A stretch of 34,449 nucleotides of DNA. Origin: CAZVWJ01 sp964631325 (GTDB lineage: Bacteria; T1Sed10-126). Of this stretch, positions 12,001-17,461 are shown piece by piece (positions within the stretch are counted from its first letter, which is position 1; each line of letters opens with the position of its first letter). The translations under genes were made by a program, and so were the position numbers. The stretch is taken from the NCBI GenBank assembly GCA_964631325.1, contig CAZVWJ010000025.1:1-34449 (forward strand), written 5' to 3'. The notes beneath the pieces are model-generated. The model saw only the letters and a list, made by a program, of their open reading frames with translations. It searched no databases and was not told the DNA's origin.

Positions 12001-14088
12001 GAATTTCCACCGGAACTGGACTTGAATTACGATAAGTATGTTGCCAGTGATTCAGTGGTGGTCAGTGGAACCACTGATGAATATGCAACAATTTCATTAA
12101 ATGGACCGGTTAATGATACAAGCGGTATTTCTAATCTCTCTTTTTCTTCAAAATTATTTTTGAACCAGGGCCAGAATTATATCGATGTTTCAGCCGAAGA
12201 TATCCACGGAAATAGTTTTGACACAACAATTACCGTGGATTGTTTCTTGGGCGGGCCTGCGTTGAGTTTGGCTTCTCCTACGGCTGATACGGTGGGGAAT
12301 AAATATATCTACGTAAGTGGAATAACTACTGGTGAAACTGTCTATGTTAATTCTGCTCCAATTTCAGTTAACGCCAGTGGGGAATTTGGCGATACAATAT
12401 ATTTTGATGTTCCTCCTGACCGGGTGAGTGAAGTACAAATATACGCGAAGGCAGTAGATTTTGCTGGTGAAACAACTACGGTAACTAAAGAGATCACTAT
12501 TGATATTGATGCCCCTGAAATAACTTACCTTGATCCTGATGATACCACTGTCAAAACTAACCAGACTACCTTTACTATGGAGGGTTACGTTGACCAGGAT
12601 TCAATTTTGAAAATAGAGGGTCGGGAGATTTCTCTGGAAGAAAGAAATAATAAGTATTACTTTTATACGGAAGTTAGCATAGATAGCGTTTATGATACCC
12701 TGGTTTTTAAGGTCGAGGATCCCTGGCATAATACTACTCGTGACGTAGTTTCAGTTGAATATACTACTGATACCCCCTCCCTGGAAATTATCAGCCCTAC
12801 TGATGGATATGTCGCCGATACTGCGCAGGTGATAATTTTTGGAAAGACTGACACCGATGTTGAGGAAGTGAGAGTAAATAATGCCCCGGCCACACTGACC
12901 TCGGGAGGAACCTTTACTATCCAGGCTGGTCTGGATACCGGGGCTACTATTTTTACAGTAACAGCCGAGGACGAAGCTGGTAATTTGACTACTAAAAAAG
13001 TAACTGTTTATTACCAGAGTTTTGGTAGATTATATGCCGGTGACTTAAAAACCCCGGGTGAGGTTATACAGGGCCAGACGGATGTTCCCCTCCAGTTAAA
13101 AGTTCATAACCTGGGCCAGACTCCGGTGCGACTTTACGACACCGGTGTAAAATTAATCTTTTCTTCTTCTCCGCAATTCACCGATACTCTGCCACTTCAA
13201 TTTTTGAGAACAGATGATTTATCCTTTTTAGATAAAATGGATTCTTCCAGTTTGATTTTTAACGTTCAAATCCCTGCCGATATGGATACCGGCCCAGTTT
13301 TTGGTAAAATTATTGTAGCCGGAGTGGAAACCCAGAACCGGCAGTCTACTGCCGATACAAAGATATTTAGCTGGGAAGTCCGGGAACCAGTCGAGTTATA
13401 CGCTGAGGTTAAGGACCTGCCTTCGGTAGTTGAACGGGGGGAAGAAGATAAAACGGTTAAGATTGAGATACTTAACCTGGATGATAGAAAAGTTGAGATT
13501 TTAGAAAATGAATTAACCTTTGTCTCAGTTGATGATAAAACTAATGCTGATAGTGACTACAAGGTGACTTCCCCAGAAATTAATGAACCGGTTTATTCAA
13601 ACGATAACAAAACAATAAAATATTCCGTTGATGTGCTGGAAAAAGCCGAATGTGGACTTACCCTGGTAGATGCCAGCTTTGTTATGCTGGAGTCTGGTTC
13701 TGGTAAGAGATTTACGCTTGATACCGCTGATACCGGTGATTTAACTGGCTGGACTGTAGAATCAACTGACCCCTTGATTGATGTTGTAAAAAATTATCCC
13801 AATCCTGCTGACCCGGCTAAACAGCCAGTTAAAATTGTTTATGAACTTGGTCAACATAGTGAAATCGAATTGAAACTTTACACTTTGACCGGAGAACTGG
13901 TAAAGTCTTTCCATTTTTCGGCCGGGGAAAAAGGAGGCCGGGCTGGTACTAACGAGATACTCTGGCGGGGTCTGAATGATGCTGGACAAAGGGTTTCTTC
14001 CGGTGGTTACTTTTATCGAATTGAAGCCCGGGCAGGCGGAAGAAGTGAAATTATTGCCGCTGATAAAATTGCTATAGTTAGACATTGA
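1..14088 (+). CDS. Giant multi-domain Ig/CARDB-like surface protein with FlgD-like C-terminal domain (5' end missing)
   Basis: The frame is open to base 1, so the true start and any signal peptide lie upstream; at least 4,695 residues are present. Numbering from the GTG at 7: residues about 30-423 are Ig-like modules joined by 'VDNTPP'-type linkers, including one with 'SPNNDG' typical of CHU_C/FlgD-like domains; about 424-515 look like a PKD domain; about 516-2620 are 17 CARDB-like modules; about 2621-2752 resemble a NEW3 domain; about 2753-4338 are about 18 short Ig modules; about 4339-4588 are two more CARDB-like domains; and about 4589-4693 are a FlgD-like Ig domain (YPNP at 4597, LTGELV, GGYFYRIEA). 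There is no enzyme motif or transmembrane segment. I infer a secreted, surface-held adhesin or stalk-like filament; the last domain probably directs export or anchoring. Asp-Thr pairs are strikingly common. The next gene starts 49 bp downstream. Domain names are from pattern recognition only. Confidence 0.9.
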   Translation, partial: PAVDTLNAKVRATAYDTVAHTGVDQSNDSFTIDSTSPVVDLVNPASGDSVSAAVELRAEVTDNFAMKEVKFYRDGALLGTDSDTSDSTFIYSWDTTTDTDGLHYLQVVASDAAGGTKATAEIEVTVDNTPPELTITSPAAGDTVTGSVTYSVLATDTESRVNNVVFKVDGDAVDTDYTAAGDTYSTNWNTGGETDGFHQLKAIARDNSGNTESTQITVTVDNSAPYRVELLEPVAGSHLRDTVALIAAAADSNSSINKVEFWHRGQPGAGELLASDTDGSDSWQIDWNTTLYSEGADSLYLRAFDSMGNSKLSIRYDFVLDNTPPQLTNLTADSIYLSPNNDGIMDTTLITADYTEDNKDTWALSITRGSTEYRYYEAGSSQVTWSWDGRDNASSLVSDDTYYLTATAQDTAGNFTGTDSIPVVVDKTSPVAVAPADTTAFESVPVIFDGSASSDNFTGIKGYYWDFKAADGLDWNNPDARGAVVQDSFPVSGQYEVTLRVVDYAGNVHQDTTLVTVNSAGSLELTGVEADSETVSRGQKQVKVKVGVDNTGEGDVTVDTAMVTFSHSSSGSVDTQYITIRSDGITEIAGQSSDTFEFNIDVENFADTGEVTLDAQVVATDEATGRDASDSAANITDTWLVQSPAELSITKAIFSADTVSRGQTGLSGTLEIKNRGEATVSVDTSALFFVHNQNDTVDSQYNTSLNSMLASLSGGGTGTIQYSVQVSAGADTGVVSLLGTVRGQDQNSGSLSVDTGAITPDSFLVQTSAGLQVVSTNFSDTIVSGGQQNLQAEVEVYNPGEAVAQLDTSSLIFLHHTADTVTSDYDVSLASLPLEILGHDTALVNFTVNVDSGANTGVIDLEAAIFGSDKNSGVSRADTYATSPDTFQVVAPAALVVERSIVDPDEISRGQTNIAAELRVKNAGGAKVLVDSSSLIFKHQSSETVTSQYTISDTNFPDNLDPGQTRRFFFSFSVDESAETGILTLKGTVAGRDIYSNRIIADTGASIADTFLLQTPGQLNIISSSVSDTTVVPGENNIPASIIAKNTGEAAVNLDTGGLIFLHSTKDTVTSSYDYRVLSMPASLSQNETGTVDFDFDVLDSASSGVVELQGHVKGTDVNSAKDISDSFANVADTFTVKSRGQVEVGVVAAASQKISRSQVGLLVEVPVTNTGQSKITVDSGALAFINSRTGGVDGQYNVTRNDTVGELLGGESDTLQFSVEVSDLADTGEVEIGASAGATEVNTGYDVSDTRAAGKDTWLVQTPASLQITESRSPSEEVTVGQSGETVVLELSNEGEATANISGADLIFINQSLGTVTGQYSYSVEHLPASLAGKQTASATFTVDVGGGADTGIVDLQGSVYARDDNSGTVAGDTYADSPDTWLVNSPASLRIVSSQVGPEVVSAGQGPVSGALVIENEGGAAVQIDTAGLIFINQRSGTVTAQYEVTASTVPSVIEGGRQETAEFEFNVKPGVDTGEVDLEGTVSGVDTGTGQVVADSFATGPDSFVVKMPAALVVRKLQADSEQVSTGQRDIEVKMRVENTGEAAAELTAGELLFADTESNDVGGQYTVTRTDGLIELAGESSDTLIFTVDVKSGADTGEITVDGRITASDTYSGQDASDTYADTADSWTVREAAELVLGEVDAVPDTVSEGQSGIQVKVPVANYGGAEATIDSAALDFEHYTGSDLNNEYSVARTDGLISLASGNSDTLSFTVDIDSGATGGTVNISASIQAADTIGSQSVGDTTPQAKDSWQVIGPAELNIGVVSASPNTVSQGQTGLAVEYVVHNDGEAEAVVDTAGLRFGKNGVEVDDYSITRTDGVASVSGYDTALLTFQVAVSDTAGTGIIDVNGEVFGHDVNSGELTEDTAAGTADTWLVQTPASLQITESRSPSEEVTVGQSGETVVLELSNEGEATANISGADLIFINQSLGTVTGQYSYSVEHLPASLAGKQTASATFTVDVGGGADTGIVDLQGSVYARDDNSGTVAGDTYADSPDTWLVNSPASLRIVSSQVGPEVVSAGQGPVSGALVIENEGGAAVQIDTAGLIFINQRSGTVTAQYEVTASTVPSVIEGGRQETAEFEFNVKPGVDTGEVDLEGTVSGVDTGTGQVVADSFATGPDSFVVKMPAALVVRKLQADSEQVSTGQRDIEVKMRVENTGEAAAELTAGELLFADTESNDVGGQYTVTRTDGLIELAGESSDTLIFTVDVKSGADTGEITVDGRITASDTYSGQDASDTYADTADSWTVREAAELVLGEVDAVPDTAVQGETNLMVKIPVRNTGGATASIDSAALSLTNDTGQSVAGDFVITRNDTLSQLAGNTGDTLEFLIDVKSTSPSGTVYLDGSIGAKDISSGNAAGDTAGATVDSIEILSEGHLYLISSYVADPEPTRGQTGVGASVIVENRGENEVRVDSSQLLFIHQDNDTVTSQYKIAASTSPVSILSGETGVIDFSFTIDGNADTGIITLQGWVKGRDATTGNETEDTGVEIPDTFTVVSPADLKILSSDLSETTVYQRNSNLSVSYQVKNTGGGPAIIDNAYPIFKHQTNDTVSSQYSVSAPAIPNTIAGGEQKIVKFKFSVSESADTGVVTLEGSVIGRDQGIDLDVSDSWVDNPDTFEVQEKIDFTYLPSTASDTAVPGDTVYFPKTLYNFGTRDDTYTYQLTNTKNWSTRLLVDEDQDRLKDVDETTEFTNYFVPAGDTVYLLAEVLVSDSASFGDTCIISDTISSSAKTGLVKTASETLSIESPDDELSPKVIFDTPTTTVDTTALQIHVYGHIEDQDQTIDTGWFYNEGETVGVIDVDNMQFDTTVQLHSGRNRLVVEAQDYSGNTGSGFVDVYVDTTSPNVHITDPSDTLTETSQFYVDLAGYIENPNEPVLIINGEAFPQFANDLEDTTFSGISVVLDPGPNEIIVQDTTPAGVSDSDVRNIEYLPGVGFRTPDLNVVDTNVQTQTLTGYVSDTRTAPSDTFTPLYLSQDGEKIGSLAVDDEDLSFDTTVILQGGENNFKAYKNIDGTEYSDTVMFRYDTVPPTVTVEAPDSGTYLNTDTATVEVKTGEVDIFVQLSNNGTVVDSGTLVDSPAFSVDVSLDTRNIIVVSGRDAAQNIGMDTVVLNQDTVPPAVDIVSPENDHETSTQSVGLRFSVADSAGVAGYHLLVNGDTQTSDSFANNPKSDTILQDSVPLGQKQNLITVKTYDLAGNFSSDTVNIIYDTRPIVVSFIPDSFDRDTGLHSARIEGEVGETPDSIWVEQNSDTKLYNFTWDEKQFSFEAFLEPGENTFVVTVVDTAGNISQDTGTLFYDIYPPEINIDSPDSYASLNSETITVSGTTDDTGADYFIKHQGNGLLLDTFPLDVGEAGGFSRDKSIFSGTNVISVFGEDQFGNTGSETVVVSGDIKPEITFLSPSSPHDTNILTPEVVGSVYSPWLTELQVKIDGMDSGPVSVSNREFEFTVVLDTGTHRVRGVGTLADNSGSDSVIFRVDQTPPGINIFSPEDGEIFYESGQTFHAELEDTDVVSGYLYVNGESSPVDVSDTEIVNGYTLDSGENYLRLKAIDRATNVNFTDTITVTYQDTGPRVIINSPADGRIVNNDTVALRGEVSDTNFTQLKYTVNGIDTTVIDNIADTSFSDTVSLIPGENVLQVKYFDDTSVRVVSEEKTVIYDSGVPALVVFEPENNFIINEKSILVSGQTDSNAHVKVDDFEASLDETGNFKVSKSLEEGQNTIEVIAYYYSGGDTSYVERTGLVDTDSPPLKLTNPDNFPAYVNEKQIVLTGRTEAGVELTIEGDTVEVGNDGKFSDTCILSLGKNYFTLRALDQAGNENSREITINYDPDPPTLVVSHPPNGYLTNDPHLTVQGSVEEASSLTVEDTVISVDGQQDFSVDVTLTDTENILNLTAIDLAGNTAAVSRTVSLDTTPPTIQMVFPDSGFETGTAEIKFEGQIVDGNRGRIENLKTGNQVSLSLADTGSFSRSLSLSPGWADYSIEAYDEAGNGTSIVYSIYYDEFPPELDLNYDKYVASDSVVVSGTTDEYATISLNGPVNDTSGISNLSFSSKLFLNQGQNYIDVSAEDIHGNSFDTTITVDCFLGGPALSLASPTADTVGNKYIYVSGITTGETVYVNSAPISVNASGEFGDTIYFDVPPDRVSEVQIYAKAVDFAGETTTVTKEITIDIDAPEITYLDPDDTTVKTNQTTFTMEGYVDQDSILKIEGREISLEERNNKYYFYTEVSIDSVYDTLVFKVEDPWHNTTRDVVSVEYTTDTPSLEIISPTDGYVADTAQVIIFGKTDTDVEEVRVNNAPATLTSGGTFTIQAGLDTGATIFTVTAEDEAGNLTTKKVTVYYQSFGRLYAGDLKTPGEVIQGQTDVPLQLKVHNLGQTPVRLYDTGVKLIFSSSPQFTDTLPLQFLRTDDLSFLDKMDSSSLIFNVQIPADMDTGPVFGKIIVAGVETQNRQSTADTKIFSWEVREPVELYAEVKDLPSVVERGEEDKTVKIEILNLDDRKVEILENELTFVSVDDKTNADSDYKVTSPEINEPVYSNDNKTIKYSVDVLEKAECGLTLVDASFVMLESGSGKRFTLDTADTGDLTGWTVESTDPLIDVVKNYPNPADPAKQPVKIVYELGQHSEIELKLYTLTGELVKSFHFSAGEKGGRAGTNEILWRGLNDAGQRVSSGGYFYRIEARAGGRSEIIAADKIAIVRH
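3781..4951 (+). repeat. Long direct repeat, copy A (1,171 bp)
   Basis: This tract matches 5635-6805 at a constant offset of 1,854 bp. I compared it line by line and found three differences: t3828/c5682, c4911/t6765 and t4941/c6795. All are silent, and the 1,082 bp between the first two are identical. It encodes residues 1259-1648, covering three full modules and the start of a fourth. Outside both edges the two loci diverge abruptly. Confidence 0.97.
5635..6805 (+). repeat. Long direct repeat, copy B (1,171 bp)
   Basis: This is the second copy of 3781-4951, encoding residues 1877-2266 with identical amino acids. The 683-bp spacer (4952-5634) and the sequence after 6805 are not near-identical to the matching positions of the other unit. 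The 1,854-bp spacing equals 618 residues, or five CARDB-like modules, so the reading frame and module phase are preserved. Confidence 0.97.
8263..13020 (+). repeat. Array of about 18 short Ig-like modules (about 264 bp each)
   Basis: The second repeat array of the giant protein is made of modules of about 88 residues. Each opens with a 'PP.(I/V).(I/V).SP' strand, continues with '(V/L).G.(T/V).D' and 'V.VNG', then 'L..G.N.(I/F).V.A.D.AGN', and ends in 'V.YDT.PP'. I count about 18 such units. The pattern is that of bacterial Ig and glucodextranase-B-like domains in surface proteins. Nucleotide identity between units is low, so this array is much older than the 1,171-bp repeat in the CARDB array. 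Confidence 0.75.
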
Positions 14089-14137
14089 CCTGGAAGATGA
14101 AGCGGATATTCTTTTTAGATAACGGACTAAATACAAT

Positions 14138-17100
14138 ATGAATAAGTTTACTTTACCAATTATTTTCGCCACGGCTTTACTCCTGTGTATGCCTTCACCG
14201 GGGTGGGGTATGGAACTTTCAATTGCGGTCCCGGACACTCCCTTTTATACGAATAATACGGCGGTAACAATCGGTGGGACAGTAGCTAACATACCCGATA
14301 CTTTCACCTCTGATTCAGTCGTTATTTCCGTTAATTTGGTTGAATACACCGATGCTTTTAGCATGGGGGGAGCAAATTCTGGTACTTTTGTTGTAAGCGC
14401 CGATATTGAACAGGCTAACGATACAAATGTCTATCAAGTAAAGGCCAGACGGCGGGATAACAATAACCAGGACAGCACTGAAATTAATGTGGTTCACGAT
14501 AATATTAAACCCGAATTTTTAAGTATTAGCACCGCCCCTGATTCCGAGCCCGGCCATACGACTGCGGATTCTGTGGTAATTAACCTCGCTGTTACTGGTG
14601 AGGATACTTTTGCAATTAATGGCGAGACCTTCAACGGGGATACTTTTGTAAAAAATACTTATCCGGATAGCAACGGTTATCGATATCAAAAAATGCTGAA
14701 CGAAGGAACAAATGAATTTTTCTTCGTTGCTCGTGATCGAGCCGGTAATGAACAATTGGAGGTAATTACCTTTGAGAGGGATACTATTGCCCCCTTTCTG
14801 GAAATTGATGGTCCGCTTCCGAAATTAAATAGAGAGTATGTTTATACCGTTTCGGATACTGTTTTAATCGAGGGAACAATTGGCACGGATGCCGATACGT
14901 TATTTATTGAAGGTGATACTGTTCCTTTCTCTGAGGGTTCATTTGACAGTGCTGTTAGCCTGGTGGAGGATACAAATACATTCACAGTAAGAGCCCTTGA
15001 CTCCCTGGGTAATGATACTGCCAGAGTTGTGGCGGTGATCAAGGATTCGGCGGATCCGGTCTTAACAGTAACTGCGCCTGATTCAGGAGAGGTGTTCGGA
15101 AATAAAAGTATCTCGGTCACGGGGGAAATTGCGGATTCGTATCCGCTGGATAAATTGATTATTGAAGGCACTGATTATGATGTTACAGGGCAAAATAGCT
15201 TTAATCAGGCAACCACAGTTTCTAATAAAATTTCTGACACCCTTTACACCATCCGAGTGGAACTAGTTGATTATGCTGGCCGCTATGATCAGGATACTGT
15301 TTATGTTTATGTTACGGGGGAAGGACCGGAGATGAGTGTGAATAATTTTACTGCTGGTACCGGAGAAATTTTTCAAAAAAATAATTATTCTCTGGTGACA
15401 AATGCGAGTACTATAACTGTCTCGGGAACTGTTGGAAACACAGCGGATTCAGTGGGAATTAAGATAAATTCCCAGGGAGAAACACTTGTCAGCCCAGGGG
15501 GGAGTAACGATTTTAGTCTCTCCGGTCACCTGGGGAACAATAGCTATCAGGAACCTAATGAAGTTCGGTTGACCGCTTACGTAGACTATCCTGACACCCC
15601 CTATACCCGGGTAACTTATAATGTTCAAAAAGACACCATTCCTCCTGCCTATAGCCGTATTTCCCCCTCGGCCTCCGAGGATACCACACTTACCAGTTCT
15701 ACTCGCTATAATATCCATTTCTTAACTGAAGAGGGAGTTATTTTTCGGTTGTATCAGAACGGGGAATTAATTGATATAGAGGATTTGCCCGGTGGTGAAT
15801 ATGACGAAGATAAATTTTTAGAAACAGGGACAAATAAATTTGTTGCCAGTATTCAGGATGACCTTGGAAATACTGCTACGGATACCTTTTATATAGAAGT
15901 TGATCAACAACCACCCCCTCTTACTATTATTAACCCCGGCGATAAACAGTCGGAAAGAACGGTATACTCCGATCGAATCCTGGTGAGTGGAATTACGGAT
16001 ACTGAAGCTACAGTTCGAGTAACCTCCCCGAAGGAATCCAAACAGGTTATCTTGAATGACACTGGCCAGTTTATGACCTATATTAAAATTGAAACTGGGT
16101 ATAATCAGCTTACTGTCCAGGCAACTGATTCCATTGGTAATACCCATACAAAAGGTAAAATTGTTTATGGACTTTACGGAGAACCCGCTGATGTGAATAT
16201 ACGGGAAATTACCGGTCCCGATAGATTAACCAGGGGCCAGAAGTCCACCATTTATACCCATGAAGTGGCCAATCAGGGTGGCGCCATTTTTAGTTTGCTG
16301 GATGATTCCACAAGCCTCACTTTTTCTTCCGGAGGGGAAAAACTACCGGCGGAAATGTTTGACCTGGATCTCAAGTCTGCGTTTACTTTTTTAAATGACT
16401 CGGATACTGGGAAAATTTATTATTCTATCGATATTCCGGAAACTTTTCCCCATACGGAGCTGTCAATTGACGCTGAAGTTTATGGTTATTCGGGTGGGAG
16501 TAATGAACTGGTTCAGGACACTTCTGCCCTCCAGGTTAAAACGATCGGTATTGACCCGGTGGTTCAAATGGATATTGACCGGGAGGAGATTGATTTCCCT
16601 GAAAACCTGTTCCATAATGTTACCAATAAGGGCTCTATCTCTCTGGAAATTTTAAATTCTGGGAGGGCAAAACTTACCAGACCTTACCTTGATATAATTA
16701 AACTTAAAAATAAACAAAAGACTGCTGATACTGAAATAGCAGTAAGTCTCTCCGGTCCCCAGGTGATTAAAAAGTCTCAGGAGAAATTTGATTTTCAGCT
16801 CACAGTTTCTGAAAAATTACCTACGGACGCTAATGTGGCCCCGCAGTTCACCCTGTTTATGCGGGATGCTAACAGGACTAATGACCTTAAATATCTATTT
16901 GTTTTTAACCCCCTTGACACTTCGACTGTTATGAGGAGATTGAATTATATTCGTGCGAATATAGACAGTAATTACCTCTACGGAGAGGTAAGATTATTTC
17001 TCGCAGATCGCTCTACTTCTGATACTTTTCTGTTTGATGAGAATTTAACCGCTGACTCTAAGTATTTAAAAATCCGGCAAAAAGTAGAAAATTTCGATCT

Positions 17101-17461
17101 TGTCTCCCCAACCGCCGGGCAAATTCAGGCAGATCAGCAGTTTATAAATAATTTTCATTGTTATCCTAATCCCTTTGATCCACGTAAAGGAGCCACTACA
17201 ATAACTTTTGAGCTAGGCCAGACTATTAACCCCCTGACTCTCCGGATCTTTACTCTTACCGGAGAATTAGTTCTCGAACGGAAAATTCCCCAGGCGAAAC
17301 TTTCTGCAACCGCTGAGGGAAAACTTGAGTATAGCTGGGATGGCTTGAATGGAATCGGTGAAATGATTGCTTCTGGCGGTTATATAGCTCAATTGGTGGC
17401 TGAATCTAACCAGGGAGAGATAGTTAAAGCCCATTCTCGAATTGCGGTGTTAAAACAATGA
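14138..17461 (+). CDS. Secreted Ig/CARDB-like surface protein with FlgD-like C-terminal domain
   Basis: The 1,107-residue protein starts with a convincing signal peptide: MNK, a hydrophobic core to about residue 18, and likely cleavage near 'GWGM'. Residues about 25-685 form about six Ig-like modules of the type seen in the giant neighbour ('RDTIAP', 'VRALDSLGN'). Residues about 687-807 are a CARDB-like domain ('RLTRGQK', 'ANQGG'), followed by a less clear beta-rich domain to about 1005. The C-terminus (about 1005-1107) is a FlgD-like Ig domain with CYPNPFDP, TLTGELV and ASGGYIAQL, clearly related to the end of the upstream protein. It is therefore likely a smaller partner presented by the same route. 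Asp-Thr pairs are very frequent. The Shine-Dalgarno sequence is weak. The stop overlaps the next start as ATGA, suggesting translational coupling. The precise function is unknown. Confidence 0.9.
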   Translation: MNKFTLPIIFATALLLCMPSPGWGMELSIAVPDTPFYTNNTAVTIGGTVANIPDTFTSDSVVISVNLVEYTDAFSMGGANSGTFVVSADIEQANDTNVYQVKARRRDNNNQDSTEINVVHDNIKPEFLSISTAPDSEPGHTTADSVVINLAVTGEDTFAINGETFNGDTFVKNTYPDSNGYRYQKMLNEGTNEFFFVARDRAGNEQLEVITFERDTIAPFLEIDGPLPKLNREYVYTVSDTVLIEGTIGTDADTLFIEGDTVPFSEGSFDSAVSLVEDTNTFTVRALDSLGNDTARVVAVIKDSADPVLTVTAPDSGEVFGNKSISVTGEIADSYPLDKLIIEGTDYDVTGQNSFNQATTVSNKISDTLYTIRVELVDYAGRYDQDTVYVYVTGEGPEMSVNNFTAGTGEIFQKNNYSLVTNASTITVSGTVGNTADSVGIKINSQGETLVSPGGSNDFSLSGHLGNNSYQEPNEVRLTAYVDYPDTPYTRVTYNVQKDTIPPAYSRISPSASEDTTLTSSTRYNIHFLTEEGVIFRLYQNGELIDIEDLPGGEYDEDKFLETGTNKFVASIQDDLGNTATDTFYIEVDQQPPPLTIINPGDKQSERTVYSDRILVSGITDTEATVRVTSPKESKQVILNDTGQFMTYIKIETGYNQLTVQATDSIGNTHTKGKIVYGLYGEPADVNIREITGPDRLTRGQKSTIYTHEVANQGGAIFSLLDDSTSLTFSSGGEKLPAEMFDLDLKSAFTFLNDSDTGKIYYSIDIPETFPHTELSIDAEVYGYSGGSNELVQDTSALQVKTIGIDPVVQMDIDREEIDFPENLFHNVTNKGSISLEILNSGRAKLTRPYLDIIKLKNKQKTADTEIAVSLSGPQVIKKSQEKFDFQLTVSEKLPTDANVAPQFTLFMRDANRTNDLKYLFVFNPLDTSTVMRRLNYIRANIDSNYLYGEVRLFLADRSTSDTFLFDENLTADSKYLKIRQKVENFDLVSPTAGQIQADQQFINNFHCYPNPFDPRKGATTITFELGQTINPLTLRIFTLTGELVLERKIPQAKLSATAEGKLEYSWDGLNGIGEMIASGGYIAQLVAESNQGEIVKAHSRIAVLKQ

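Noticed and set aside
1552..13020. CRISPR-like or phase-variable short repeats in the giant gene
   Set aside because: The periodicity is 264-375 bp and protein-level only, with no short identical repeats, spacers or homopolymer and short-unit tracts.
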